Positions 35,011-48,465 of a DNA stretch of 64,000 nucleotides are shown here, in pieces. Every line of letters starts with the position of its first letter. Positions within the stretch are counted from its first letter, which is position 1. The translations under genes were made by a program, and so were the position numbers. This stretch comes from Pochonia chlamydosporia 170 (Eukaryota > Ascomycota > Sordariomycetes > Hypocreales > Clavicipitaceae): the NCBI RefSeq assembly GCF_001653235.2, contig NC_035791.1, positions 1,488,001 through 1,552,000 of the forward strand, read 5' to 3'. The notes beneath the pieces were generated by a model. It saw only the letters and a list, made by a program, of their open reading frames with translations, was not told the origin of the DNA and ran no database searches.

Positions 35011-36190
35011 TGTCCTAGCTGGTCTGGTCTTGCTCATGTATGTATATACGTACAAGCAGACACACGCTCCAGTCTGGGGCCTGTTGCAATACCCAGTTAG
35101 CAGAATCATGTTCCCACACGCCTCTCACCTCTCTTAACTTTCTGTCATCCCCCATCGTGCCCATCTATCTTCTTTATGAAAACCACACTCCCCCATGGAC
35201 CCGCCTTCTCACGGTATCTTTCGACTTTATTAGTCGTGTGCAACTTCCCAGTCCCCAGTCCTTTCCGTCTTGTGCAAGCCTCATAAGGCACTCTTTGGTC
35301 TTCGCCTAGTCTTGGCCAAGCGTGGCATCACTAATCCGTGTACAAACACACACACACATTCTCTCATCTCAGTTCCTCTGGATTTTCTATATTACACGAA
35401 AGGAGCTGGCCCTCTTTCTGCTTCCTCTCTCACAGTCGTTCTTTCACCGTTCATCAATAACCTCAACGTCGTCAAAGGTCTCTACTGGATCCAACCTGCG
35501 ATTACAACCCACAATACATCACTACACTCTCCTTACAATTCGACCGTATCATTTCTGGACTTCATATTGGTCGACGGCATTCTTTCTCAACTACTTCGAG
35601 AGCTCGTCTGTTCCCGTTCGTTTTTCATACTTCAGACGCCTGCGGCTAACGGTCTTTTCTCAACAACCTACATTTACATGGTGTCCGAGTCGTATCTGGT
35701 ACAAGAGTAGGACGTGATTTCTCGTCGTCATACCACCAGAGCCCTCTGTCCAAGTATTCTCACGGTGTTAACTCAATATACGGACAAACCTGGTGTATCT
35801 GGATACGATAGCCCGGCGTCATCTGTGAACAACTTGCGCCTAACCCTACGCCGTTACTAATTTGGGCCATTAGGCGCGAATTTTCCCAACAAGTTTTTCA
35901 GGCAGATTCACCTTGCTCACTCCTCGCCGTTACACACTGACTACAAAAGCTTTTGCTGGCCCCCCCCCCTCCCCGGTACAACGACACAGCAAGGGAAAGA
36001 TACGATTTCTCCTCTATCACTTCTTGATCGCCGTGGAAGAGGTTGATCACTTGCCCACAGGGTGGGAGACTTCTAGCACTGCCGCGTCTTGTTGTGTGAG
36101 CAGCCAGTTCTATCCTTCCATCTACCGACTCCGCACCGTCTAATTCATTTTGTCGACTTCTCTTGCAATCCGATTACTGCAGTGTTGGAA

Positions 36191-38170
36191 ATGAGTGCCA
36201 ACACCATGCATGGCAATGACGGAATGCTTTCCGGGGGAACAATGTGGATGTCACCACCAACATCCCAACCACGGAAACGGCCAGCAACAATATACACTGG
36301 CATGCCTTATACCGGTGGTGACGACACTAACCCGATGTCTGCCTGGAGTGATATGCACCTACAACAAGTCACCCACACACCAACATCACGGCCAACGTCC
36401 ATTCCGCAGGAGATGCTTCCCCTAGCCACGTCCGGCCATGGTGAGTTTCCGATCAGTCCCATCACGATAATTTCTCCTAGAAAATCTAATAGGAATATCT
36501 CAGATGGGTGGAACCAACCGTCCTGCGGTGAAATACTCGATTTTCAAGGGTTGGACACAGAAGGGCCCATCGGGCAAGCCTATACCACGGATGAAGCGGT
36601 GCCAATCATTGACTTGCGATACTCTAGCCAGTCCCAAGACGGAGCGAATTTAAGCATGGATGGAGGAATACATGGGAGGAGGTTATCGAATTCTTCTCTG
36701 ACAATTTCGACGTCCGAGCCGTTGTCCGACGTTCCGTCATCGTATGACGACTTTCCCGCTGGACTATCGGAAGCTCCATCCTACGCCTCGGACTATCTAT
36801 CAACTGCGTCAAATCGAACGTCACTTATGTCCTCCATACATCTATCGCCAGTGGCTTCACCTCGAGCCAACCCTCAAAGTAGATCAGACCAGGTCCGAAC
36901 TCAGAGTCGTGGGCGAGCCTCTCCTTCACCGAGACCAAGCGCTCGATCAGCACCGTACAGTCTAGAGGGATCAAAAAGTCAACGCTGGTCCACTGGATCA
37001 TACGCCCCAACGCAAAACCGGCGGCATTCTCCCATGGTATACCACGGTGCTCAGGACGGGTATGTATCACATCAACGAATGTCACTGCAGAGCTACCCGC
37101 CGCCGATGCCGACACCATCGCTCCATGCAGGAGGTTTCCAAGGGGCTCCTCAACACCACTCATTCGTAATGCCGGGGCAGCCAATGTTTCCCCGTCACGG
37201 CATGATCCTACCATCTCACATGTCGCACCAGGGTCTTTTTGAACAACCGCCGACTCTACCATCACAAGGTGTATTCAAGATGCTTCAGAGCAATGGAAAC
37301 CCTCACATGCTACATGGCCACTATACGGACCTATCCGACCCTCCTGACCTCTTTGGCGCTCTTTTGGAAGAGCAGGTCCCGCCGCCAGAAGAAGATATGA
37401 ATCATTCGGATCCCAACATGATTCCCTACGAACAAGATTTGCGGTTCGAAGGCGACCTTTACACTCCCAAATGGGTCCGTGGCCAAGGAAACAAACGCGA
37501 GGGCTGGTGTGGTATTTGCAAACCAGGAAGATGGTTGGTCCTCAAGAACTCAGCTTTCTGGTACGACAAGTCGTTTACCCACGGTATCAGCGCTGCTACT
37601 GGTCAGCCGTTTGAGGAGCCACTGGACACTCGCCGAATGGATGGAAACCCGGATGTTTGGGAAGGCTTGTGCACCTCATGCAACGACTGGATTCCACTTG
37701 TGAGCAGCAAGAAGAAGGGCACAACGTGGTTTCGACACGCGTACAAGGTAAATTCAACATCATAGTTTTCTAGAGTTGTCGAGCCCACGGCAAACGATAG
37801 CTAACCATCCTCGTGCTCACAGTGCCATACACACCAAAAAGTCAAGGACACACCAAAGCGACGTCGGGACATTGGTAACAGTAGCACCAGAACTTTGGTC
37901 AACCACACACCGAAAACCAAACAAGATACTTCGACGCATCAGCCGGTCACGCCGCAGCCGGTCACAACACCGGTGTCTGGGCTCAATGTGCCAACATCAG
38001 TGCCGCCACCGCTGGTACCGCAGCTCCATCTCCAAGCTTTGCATCACCAGCAGCAGATGCCACACTTGTCCCAACATCAGGAGTCTACATCGGCAGCGTC
38101 AGAGTCTTTGTGTCGTCCTCATCCTATGTCTATGCCAGGTCCCGCTTCGACGATGAGAAACATGATCTAG
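36191..38170 (+). CDS. Transcription regulator with Rua1-type C-terminal zinc domain
   Basis: Two exons, 36191-37747 and 37823-38170 (75-bp intron), give 634 residues. I chose the ATG at 36191 as the first in frame. Residues 1-420 are disordered and rich in Ser, Pro, His and Met. Residues 424-525 hold the conserved block: YTPKWVRGQGNKREGW, CGICKPGRWLVLKNSAFWYD, HGISAATGQPFEEP and ARRMDG-like DTRRMDGNPDVWEG, then CTSCNDW and TTWFRHAYKCHTH across the splice. This is the Rua1_C domain, named for the Ustilago regulator of glycolipid genes, in which Cys and His residues form zinc-finger-like sites. The intron separates the last Lys from the CHTH motif. The tail is rich in Pro, Gln and His. Targets here are unknown. 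It is preceded by a 6.3-kb gene-poor region. Confidence 0.83.
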
Positions 38171-41100
38171 CTTTTATGTCCACAGGCAGCTCCAATCAGC
38201 ATTTCCTTGCGTCTTTGGGCCAGCTGGTGTTATGCTTTATGCTTCGTATAGCTATCATTTCCCTTTGTTGACGCCAAGTTTTGTATTCATGCCGATTGTT
38301 TTTTTGACGAGCAACTGAAAGAGAGCACGAAGTAACGATGTTTATCATAAACCCCACTATCAAGACGCACGAATGGACGTCTTTTTAGTTTTCTTTTTCT
38401 TTCCTTTGTTATGCAATATCAAACCTCCTCTGGGGCGGCTACGGGAACTTATAGAAAGGGGATATATGGTACGGTTTGGGCAAAAAGAAATTTGTATCCT
38501 GGTGAGATTGGGAAGCGGACCCAGGGAAGAGCTCAATGTTTTCGACATGGAAGTACGGCCTGGTGAATTGGCCGCAGCGGTTTCGGGGATATCCCTCCTG
38601 TTCTCGTATTCCTTTCATGTTACTTTTGCGTTTCGTCTTTCTTCGCTTCTCCACTTTTGCTATTTTTTCTACATTGATGTATATCCTTCGTTGGTGTATA
38701 TTTTCAACTAATACCTTTTTTGATCTTCTACACATTGTATCTCTCGTTTTGATGTTCCGGTGACTTATCGTATACGGCTGCCACAGACGAGTTGGTCTCA
38801 GTCAATGGTAGACAGACGCTTTCTCCCAAATTTATGCTCCCCGAGTTTGTCAGCCTGGGCGTTCCAGGACACTTCGCTCAATGGGAGCCCACGCTCCTCG
38901 GGCACAGCGTTGTCTTGGACGCCCAACTAGCATAGCATTATTATAGTAGTACTGGAGGATTATGATTATGTTGCTCCTTGCTCCTGGCTAGTTTTGCGCA
39001 CTTCCCACGGGGAGCATACCGAAGGGGAATACCATGATCATGATAGAGATCCGGCTATTGTGTCCTTGTATTTCCCTGGATTTGAGTGTTTCGACGGGAC
39101 TGTCATCCACGTCTCTTGAGAGCTTTGTTTACCTTTTTGCATCCAAAATTTGGTGTATTGGCAAGACAAAAGTTCTGCTGGGCAGTTGGTGAGTCGTGTA
39201 TTGCATGGGACCATCTTACGTAGACGCATTTGGACAGAGGTAGAAACCATGATTGAGGCGAATCAGTAGTGTGAACGTGTAACAAACTAGTCCCTTTATA
39301 GTGAAATCTTGTATTATGCTAAAATGCGACAGTCATGTTTACAAAGGGAAGTGAAGGCATGGCGCTCCGGGATGCCGTCGGAACCAGAGAGTCATTCATG
39401 TTTTGAGCGTCACTAATGTACCATTTCGCGGGCGACGTTCATCAACGGGCTCTATTCATGGATTAACTTGCGAAATTGCCAGGTAAATGCAGGAGGGATA
39501 GTGTAAGAACATAGTTGTCTGTAAACTTGGATTGCGCCATTCTTGAGAGACGTCTCAAGAATGCCTGTAGCCTGCCCTACGACTCCACGGTCACACTGAT
39601 GCGCCTGAGGATGTGAGCGCAGCTTGATAGATTGCTGAGAGCGTGCAGATTTGTTGTTATAGTATGTCTGTATTGGCTGGCATACGGGTTGTCAGTTGGT
39701 CTAGAATTTAGATGTGTTGTTGGCTGGCCGATACTGATATTTGATGATTGAGAACTCTGGTTGTTGGCATCTCAGCATTGCAGAACTACTGACTGCGTTG
39801 CCTCTGCTTCTAAAAGGCTGTACTGTCTGTAGCTGCTTTGCTTTCAGAAATAGGGATCGATCTACCTGGACTTGGGATGATCATGGCCTGGTAACGGCGA
39901 ACGGCGAGAGTACGTGCAAACCATTCGACGCATCTCGGTTTGGGGAAGTGTTCGGGTGATAGACACGGCTTCAGTCAGGGCTGCTTTTCAGCTGTCATTG
40001 CTCGATTTAAGCGCCCCATTTGATGCACTGCAACATTGACTCCTGAAAGTCAAAATACTCAAGTCGTGAATATCTGGTACTTGTTGTGTTTCATCAGCCA
40101 TCAATTTATGTGTTTCTGCGGTCGGTTGTCCCTGGTTGAGATCGTGGTGAAACGAGAGCCAATCATTTCTGGTGAACCCTCATCATATGCGACCGAGACA
40201 AAAGGAGAATGAAAGCCTCATCGAACCGGCCCAGACAAATGAGGACGCACGGGTTAAGATTGTCCTCAACCTGCGCAATACATTTTCTGTTCGCCCCAGG
40301 GAAAACAAATACAGTACTTTTAGGCGTCTTCAACTGTTCTCAACATTTGGGCAGCCACACTGTTTGTCCGAGCTTCTGATCTAGTCGAGAACAAGTGGCT
40401 ACCCATCCCTCCTTGAGGTCAACGTGCCTCAAGACCAGAGTACGCCACAGTGGACGAAGCTCGGTGATGTGGGAGATGTTCCGTGCCTCGACAGGTCGAC
40501 TTCGCTAGTTCTTTACTTTCCAAGAACTAATACTACGCCACCATAGTTCGTTCCTGGTTGTTGAAGTGCATATGTGATGACAGCTTTTCGTCATTGACCC
40601 CCCTCATTTCAGCTATCCTTGGACGATTATTACTTATTGTTTCCACTCTGTGATCAGGTCCATCAGTGCAGATCTCCAGCTTGATGCCATGAGAATGGCA
40701 GAGAGGCACATATTCGTGTGGCTCAAAGGAAGAAACGAGACGGTTGGACAACATGACAAAAAAAAAAAAAAAAAACCTCGCCATCTTGATGGTCGACTGC
40801 GTCCGACTCAACCCGGAGAGCCGAAGATTCAGCCTCTTCAAATACGGAGCAACTACCATCCTGGTTGGGGTGGTTAATGCTAAACAGTGTTGCCCGATAT
40901 GTGGCTGCTGATTGTTACCAGGATAATGATGTGGGCCGAAATATCGAATTTCATGTCCAAAAGATGGGTTGAGGGGCTGATCTCCATTCATCAGCCAAAA
41001 CAAGAAAAAAAATCGCATGAAATGCGAGGCGGCCAACAAGCATGGAACCTTCCCCCAGTGAGAAAGCACCTGGTATGATGGCGGCTCAGGGACCAGACGA

Positions 41101-44100
41101 CTTCAGGTACAGAGTCCGTGTGCCTGAGCACTCCAAGTTCATGGCACTATGGCAACAGATCTTGCACATCTGGAACAAGTCTGGTTGATGAGGGCGTGGC
41201 GTTCACGGGCACCTTTAATATCGACTCCCGGCGTATCCTGCATGATGAGACATGAAAAAGAGGCCATGTCTTATCAGCAGTCCACAGATATGAGACTTTC
41301 CTCAGAGCCATTCGCCCAAGCCGTCCTGTTCCCGCGCCAAAGTCAGCATGGGAATTCGATGCACCGAAATTGACCATGCAAATAGTTTCCTTTCGTGGAT
41401 GTCTACTCCATCCAACGATTCAGGCAATCTAGCCCAACCATCTTGAGTATGGATTTAGCCTTTTCAAAATTGGCAGTCATTCTGGCGTTGGCCACTTGTT
41501 AGAAAACACTACCGTTGACTTAGCCTATAAAGCTCTTAAATGCACCATGCTAATGTGTCTTTGGTTCAACATGAAGAAAATTGCAGCCAAAATGGCTCAG
41601 TGCTGATCGAGATCCTGACCCGGACGGTGGCTTGTGCTGACTTCCCTGTTTGAGCAACAGTCCACCACCCAAAATGTAAGGACCCGCTATCCCCACGATT
41701 TTGCATCTGGAAGTCTGCATCTGACATGGCTGTCCGGCCAAGACAGGATCGGGCTTGATACAGAATTCATATTTGGGGATATTGTTGTAACCTTGTATCC
41801 ATTTGACGAAAGACTTTCCGGCCAAATTCTTTTGCCGTCTTAACCAGGGTCTTCGTGGCCAAGATATCGAAATTGACCTGTTTAACCTGCAAATTAACTT
41901 AGATCAGCCCAGCCAGCAAGTTCAAAGTGCCTAACTACCTAGGCGACAAGACAAGTCATATCTACCAAAACCCCAGCCTAGGCAGGAGAACGCAGTTCTG
42001 ACACCTTGGGGGGGGGGGGTAGATGGAGGGCAAGCCGCACACAGTTAAAATGCTATATCACCGATCCGCTATCGTTCTTGAGGGACTTCTTGTTCCAGAG
42101 TCGCCAGTTTGTATTGTGTCGCCTTGGGTGATATGGTACAAGGTGAAAAATGAGGATGCCAAACGAATGCCTACAACATGAATACCGCATTATGACTGCT
42201 GAATATTTGAAAGATGGAATATAAACCACGGCATCATCTCAGCCTGGTTAGAGCTTGGTGTCATGTTTTTAGGCGGTGGCAAACTTAGCGTTGCAACACA
42301 AGGCTCTCTCGAGCCAGGATGGAACATCGGACGTCGAGAGAGCCACAGGAAGGGAGAAATTGCGAAGATGCTCGTATCGCGGGCATGCACGGTGGCCCAG
42401 TGGGTTAGGCAGGGAAGTTGGATGTTTGCCAAAATAAGCGCCAGGGATGGACAGGAGTTGTGTCTTCGTGCATGCATTTTCTTGCATCCATGGAAGAAGA
42501 TCAACTTGATTGGCGGTGCGTCGAGAAAGCGACGGACCAAACTGGATAGCAGAGATATGCAATAATATGCTTGAAAGAGCGCTTCATTCATGGAGCATGA
42601 TGGTGAGATGCGGAGTCACAATTGAAATGAGCAGCAGAGATTGAATAAGGACATGGAAGGATTGCTCCTGCTCTTACTTGACGTCGACCGTCTCGGACAG
42701 ACTGGGAAGTTGCGAGTGGCATAGATGCCCGTTTTGGAGCCAAAGTCATCTCGTGGTTGGTTGTAGCCAGCCGCTTTGGCCACCATAGAGCTGTTTCGGT
42801 ATCAATGGCAATTTTGACTTCATCATATGTCTTCAAGAGTTCTCAGAAATCTCTGTGTGACAGCGGCGCATGTCCCCAATCCAAAACAAAAGAGAGTGAC
42901 CAGCCAAATCCGAGGCTGCCGGGCCGTTCCAAATCCTTTCGGGGCGACCACTACCAGAAATTGATTCTTCACAGACCAATACTTTGATCCAAAGGGGGGA
43001 GGCAACATGTCCGAACCTGAGGGAAGGGAGACAGTCGACCTGAGATGCAGCCACAGAGACAGAAAGAGATATGCCCGGGAGCAAGAGACTCCTCGTCCTC
43101 ATCCCTGCAGTACGGTCCAAGGTGGAACGCTTTACCTTGTGCCTTGGAGAGTCTCCGCCCGTCTCTTGAGCAACTCAAACAGGCGAGGAGCTGATTGTCT
43201 CTCCCTGGAATTCGCTGCAGGCAAGCGGGCCAGCAAGGACTTGAGAGAATCCCACATGGGACTAAGACCGCCCAAGCTGTCCAGTAAGCTTTGGTCAGGT
43301 CAGTCAAAAAGAATGGCCATGCCCGAATGGCCAGACATGGCAAGGATGTCGATGGTGCTGGTGCAAAAGGCATGGTCCAAAAGCAGAGACTATAACGTCA
43401 GAAGTCAATCCGGCCATGGTCCAAAAGCCAAGTCGCCGAAAGCACGCAAGAACAAGCCGCAGCAAACGAGACAATTGTGTATGGCATGGCATGGCGTACC
43501 AAGGTACTGCCAAACTGCATCAATCATGCACTGAAGCCCACAATTTCGTCTCCGCCTGGCTTAGATTCAGGAACGACATGTTCTCAGTCACTCTGGTCGC
43601 GGGGTGAGCTGTGAGGGTCTGTTCTCAGCCCAGGCACAAAAGTTTAACATCATGGAAATCTGAATGGGGCCGTGCAATTGACGGATATGGACATGGACAA
43701 GCACGGGCATCACGAGTCTCTCCAACGACCGTTTGGCTGACGAACGGAATGTCTCGCGAGAAAGGGTTCTGGTTTCTGTCGGAGTGACGGTTTGCCAAGA
43801 GGAACAGAGAGTCGTTGCTCTCTCTTCCAATACCCGCTGAACCTTCACCTCGCCCATTTGGGGAATGAAAGCCAGTCACAGCCAGTCAAACCGGGTCAAC
43901 CAAGTCGAACTCAGGCCGTCCTTGGTACCCCTGTTCCGCCCTTCTCTGTTGGAGTGGGCGGCGGTCCACTGGTTGCTCGCCCGTTGTCCCTCGCCAAAAT
44001 TTTGTCCGAGTCGAGCATGGAGCTGGAGCTGAGCTTTTGCGGCGGACTGGAACCAAGGTGCCTCATCCTGCCTCTTCTGCCTGGAGACAGACTCCCCCGG

Positions 44101-44898
44101 TGCCGCCCACCGGCCCATCATCGCCAACCGATCGAGTGCTATCTGACTAGCTCGTCATTTGCTCGTGGATGTCTGCAATCTAGTTTGCTAATGCTCATCT
44201 CTTTCATCCTCTCCTTCTTTTCCTAACACATCGTTCCTATCAAAGGTGATTGCGTTGAACCTGTCGTCTATTTTACCGTTCGTCCTTCCTACGCCCCGTT
44301 TAGTTCGTTTCTGTTTCCCTCTCGACCAAGTTGATACAAGTCACTGGTAGCAAACATAACTGCCGGCATTGTCTCCCTTCTGTGGTGACCACCAGCGGGG
44401 TCCCCCTTGTTGACTTGACTTTTAGTGGTCGAGGTGAGCTCCGTCTCGTCTCCCCTCTTGGTCTCCCTTGACTCCTGCAGTGGGTGATTGCTCGTGCTTT
44501 TCTCGAATCTGACCAAAGCATTTTTGCCCTTCTCCCAGTTTTCTTCTTCCATGAACCTAATGATATTCTGTTTCTTTCTTTTTCATGACTGATATTCGTC
44601 CTTATTCTGTGTACCTCTAATACCAATCTCCTGCCCCGGGACGTTTTTGCCTGTACAAACCGGCATAGCCTCTCACCAAGACGAACGACAGATCTTCGTT
44701 TGCAGCCCTCTTACCGCCGTGTGAATCCAAGTTGCACGCAACTGACATTGGTCCGGAACACTGCATCACTGTGATTGGATACTTTCAAAACACCTGGCAC
44801 ATAACCGGTTTGAATCGAATCACCAATTTTGCCCTGCTATTACAATCCTGGGATGAATATTCTTGGGCTGTAACATTATTGCAATCCCACGGTTTGCT
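38171..44898. other. 6.7-kb gene-poor region between two regulators
   Basis: I recognise no gene. Open frames up to 178 codons on either strand are mutually overlapping and without family resemblance; one at 40533-41069 reads a homopolymer tract as poly-Phe. Features are a perfect 11-bp stem hairpin at 39538-39563, an A run at 40760-40777, a G run at 42008-42017, and a pyrimidine-rich zone from 44150 to 44700 that probably belongs to the leader of the PHD gene. No mobile element was recognised. Confidence 0.45.
39538..39563. repeat. Perfect inverted repeat, 11-bp arms, 4-base loop
   Basis: The arms CATTCTTGAGA and TCTCAAGAATG are exact reverse complements around GACG. It lies in a gene-poor region. 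There is no T run right after it and no other clear sign of function. It could be a hairpin in a transcript, a dimeric protein site, or chance. Confidence 0.7.
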
Positions 44899-47295
44899 AT
44901 GAGCGAGGATTATCTGGCCGCAAGGTATGTCTGTTCAGCACCGCGCACTCCCCACTTTCCACCACCGACTATTCATTTATTGTTACACATTCGAGCTGAC
45001 TCGATAATCGTTTTCTACAGTAGCTTTGGAGAACCAAACGCTCAGCCGCCCACGCCGAAGCAAACCCCAACAACTGCCACCTTTCCGAGTCCCATATTCG
45101 AAACGCCGAAACACTATCAAGGCTCTTTTTCAGAAGCCGGTGGCTTGACTCCTCGGTTTGCCGAAGAGTACTCCGTCTTCAACGCAACTCCAGGCAACCT
45201 ACGTGGTACCCAAGGTCCTTTCCCAGACCTTATATCTGCCACATCGGCGAGCTCTTCTGTTGGTCATAAGCGGTTGTTGTCTGCTGAGGGCCTAGCTGTT
45301 GAAATCGCCGCGCATGTAAACCACTTCTCCCCAAACCCAAGCGCCGCTTTGCCTCCTGTTGCTCCAGCCCACCGTTTACCGTCGTCTCCAAACCCATCCG
45401 CTGCTACCAGCTTCAACCCTCAGCTCAGTCCCCGTCTATCCAAGACCCCGACCTCATTATCCAAGAAAGCTCGACGGGGTTCTATCACCGAAGAGGAGCC
45501 GACCCAGGTTATTTCACCGCCGCCCACGGCACGAAAGGGAGAGCGAAAGCTCGCCCCAAAGGTCAATATGCAAAATGACCAAAGCTTCGGCCATCCGGAC
45601 TTCCATGATCCATCGCAACAGGAAATGGCGGTATTGATGGGAAGTGCTACCGACATGTTCGGCTATCCGATGTCTGCTCCAGCCGTTACACAATCCAACT
45701 TTTGGGACCCATCTATGTCTGTGAATATGGATCTGGACTTCACAGCAAGTGCTAATATGTTCCAACCTCCTACGCCTTCTCACCGCCATACAGGCTCTTT
45801 TGATTGGAACAGCGATATTCAGCTTTTCCAGGATACCAGCGCTCCGCCCTCGTCAAATCAAGAAAATTTACAGCCCGTTAGACAAGAGAGAACACTGGCT
45901 CCAAAACCACCAGCATCTACTGCTGTATGCACCAGCGCTACCGACCCTTCGTTGTCGACATCTTTTGCCCCTATGTTGGATGACCCGTTTAACATGGTAA
46001 ATTCCGGCAATGGTGTTGACCCAGGCTTACTTTTCAGTCGACCGCAGAGCGCCTCCATGGATGCTGAATTCAGTACTATGGTTCAATCTGGATCTGCAGA
46101 GGCAGCAATTGTCCAATCGGGTAAGGCCCAAGTAGGAGATGTTCGCAGGTCAGGCGTTGTCAGAGACGGAAAGAAGGCCATCAAGGGACCAGACCGAGCA
46201 ACGGCAAGCTCTCCAGTAAAGGCATCGGGCAGGCCAGGACTTGGTCGAAGCGTTAGTGAGAATCGAGGAAGGAAAGGCGCGAGACGAGGCTCGCTTCCGG
46301 TGTTGGCTCCTGCAGCGAGGCCAGCCTCTGGGTCAGGAATCACAGCCAGCAAATCTACATCTCGTCTGCCAGGCAGGATATCGCCGCTCAAGACACAGCA
46401 GCGGTTATCGAGTCTAGCATCCATCCCAGAGACATCGCCGCAGGCCAGACAACGCGCCTCTATCAGGTTCTCCATTGATGCACACGGGCGAGCGACAGTC
46501 GAAACCACAATGCTAGGAGGTGGCGGTACCTCGATGACTCGAAGTCAAAGTTCTCAGGACCTGTCAACACGTCGAAGCTGGTCATCGGCGGAAGATGATT
46601 CTGATACTGATGATGAACCCATAATAATCCCCAGCCGGACCAGCTCTTTCAATGCGTCGTTCGCTCTCCCGGATCCCCGGAAGCCAGTAGGGTCAATTTT
46701 CCACTCCTCGAGGCGAAGCGTCAGCGACAGAAGCAATAGCAACTCGGCCAACGAGGGGGAGAGCGAAGCAGAGACGGTGGTTAATGAGAAACCCGGCAAG
46801 GTCGGAGATGCGGCTAGCGAATTGAGAAAAGTTGTCCAGGATCGACAGAAGCGCTCTCTCCAGGTCGGATCCAGTCGATCGTCACAGCGGACCTTGAACA
46901 CCAATCTTCGCAACTTTCCTGGAGGTATTATTTCACCAACCAGCCTGACTGAGTCAAGCTACGGGCCGGATACCTATAACGTCCGATGCGTATGCAACAT
47001 CAGCAAGGCAGACGAGAGTGATGGCTTCATGGTTCAATGGTAGGTCGTTGTAACTCCCAAAGACGTCTTCTCAAACGCAGCATCCTGATAATTGTCTCTT
47101 GTTAGCGAATCGTGTGAAATGTGGCTCCACGGAAAGTGTATCAATATTACCCGGCGGACAATGCCGAGTGTATACATCTGCGGCTTTTGTGCAAACACGC
47201 CCAACATGGCGGGACGTAGGACACGAGATAATGCTTTGGGAATCGGGACATCGGTGTCTCCTTTGGCGAATAAGTCTTTTAGGTCTTTTCGGTAA
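44899..47295 (+). CDS. PHD-finger protein
   Basis: Three exons, 44899-44924, 45021-47039 and 47106-47295 (introns 96 and 66 bp), give 744 residues. The first coding exon is 26 bases (MSEDYLAA). Most of the protein is Ser/Pro-rich and disordered, with basic stretches (SRLPGRISPLK, ENRGRKGARRGS). A PHD finger lies at about 665-713 with zinc ligands C-x-C, x14, C-x2-C, x4, H-x2-C, x13, C-x2-C (RCVCNISKADESDGFMVQ, then CESCEMWLHGKC, then YICGFC). The second splice falls exactly at the third zinc Cys. The aromatic EMWLHGKC segment is typical of PHD domains that read histone H3 tails, so a nuclear chromatin role is likely. I do not recognise the complex. Upstream lies a 6.7-kb gene-poor region. Confidence 0.85.
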
Positions 47296-48465
47296 AGACT
47301 GGGAATCGTTTTTTTTTTGGGGGGGGGTGCAAAACAATTGGCATAAGCATGGCATTTCATGGGGTTAATGGTTATTCGGTCCTTTCTGGTTATATATTTA
47401 TATGATGGCAGTCATTCTGTGTTTCAAGACCAGTCAAGTTTCTTGTATGAAGGAGCCGCATTGTAGGAATACAGGGACGAAAAAGATGTTTATACTTTTG
47501 GGGGACCAGAGCAAGATGGCGATGTTGTTCAAAAAGTATATACGATGCCCCTATTAGAGGGTAAAGTCGCAGGAGAATAATGAAAAGTACACATGGAAGT
47601 TACCCGGAATAAATGGACGGTTTAAGAATGATATGGAAAGGTGTAAGCAATGTGAACTACATGTCTAGGCATCAATGCAGCACACTACGCGGCACATGAG
47701 GAATGGCTACTTACCATGCACCACGATGGAGATTGACATCAGAAACGTACCATATCTTCTGCATGCAATAGTCACGGCATGAACAAAATAAACCACACAA
47801 GTTCGTAGCACAAACACTCACAAGTCCAGGTCAGGTCAAACAAGGAAAACCATTCAGTTATACCTATAAGTAGAAAGAGCAAAAAAAAAAGATCACAGAG
47901 AAAAAAGAAAAAAATCAGGAACTGCCCAACGTAGACAAGACTCGCGTAGCGGGTACACCCGCACCGTTACCAGCCAAAAGAAATCAGACCATTCCGACCA
48001 AGTGTTTTCTAAAAAAAAAGGGTTGTAAAACTTGTTTTTCCCCCGACCGCCAGTCCCTTTGTTTTCGGGTGGCTAAAAATTAAAAAAAAGAGGACAAAAC
48101 CATGAGGATGCTTTGAAAAACCCTCCCTTTCCACCGAGTAAAGGTCAACTTTGTGTGGTTCTCCCTTTCTTGAACGGTGGCAACACTTTTTTTTTCTCTC
48201 TCTTGTTGATTTTCTTCGTTCCTCTCTTTTTCCTTTTTTTATTTCTTCTTCCAGTAACTGTCCATCGCATTTACTAAATTTTGATTTTGAGACGCAACCT
48301 TATGGCTCCGTGAGAAGGCAGTGAAAGGATTGCTTTCGGGCTCCCGGGGTAGATGTGTACGCCCTTCGAGATATATTCAACATGGCCATGGTGGGGTATC
48401 TTGCGCCATGGACATGTCGAAATTACTCAAGATAAAGGGAGCCAGTGTACGCCGCCGCAGGGCGT
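47296..48465. other. Convergent 3' region with A and T tracts
   Basis: The 3' ends of the PHD gene and the Stm1-like gene face each other across 1.2 kb. There are T and G runs near 47310-47327 and A runs from 47880 to 48090, with T-rich stretches at 48180-48250. No coding sequence was recognised. Long 3' untranslated regions are likely. Confidence 0.5.

Larger units (their letters stand above)
29925..36190. other. 6.3-kb gene-poor region between LEU2 and Rua1-type regulator
   Basis: The flanking genes diverge. No open frame shows a recognisable family, and candidates overlap on both strands. Visible features are TTTTGCG repeats near 30160-30183, CATGCCA-type repeats (33030-33090), CA-rich tracts (34960-35010, 35343-35358), and CTCCGTA words (31129, 31537, 32823, 34054). 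The last kilobase is pyrimidine-rich and may be a long leader of the regulator. No transposon ends or coding remnants were recognised. Confidence 0.45.

Noticed and set aside
40533..41069. 178-codon minus-strand frame
   Set aside because: It contains a run of Phe that comes from an A homopolymer at 40760-40777, and no recognisable domain.
44863..44898. Upstream start for the PHD-finger gene reading through the first intron
   Set aside because: It requires reading the intron as coding (no homology), and the first codon there is not ATG; the spliced form starting at 44899 removes a well-formed GT...CTACAG intron.
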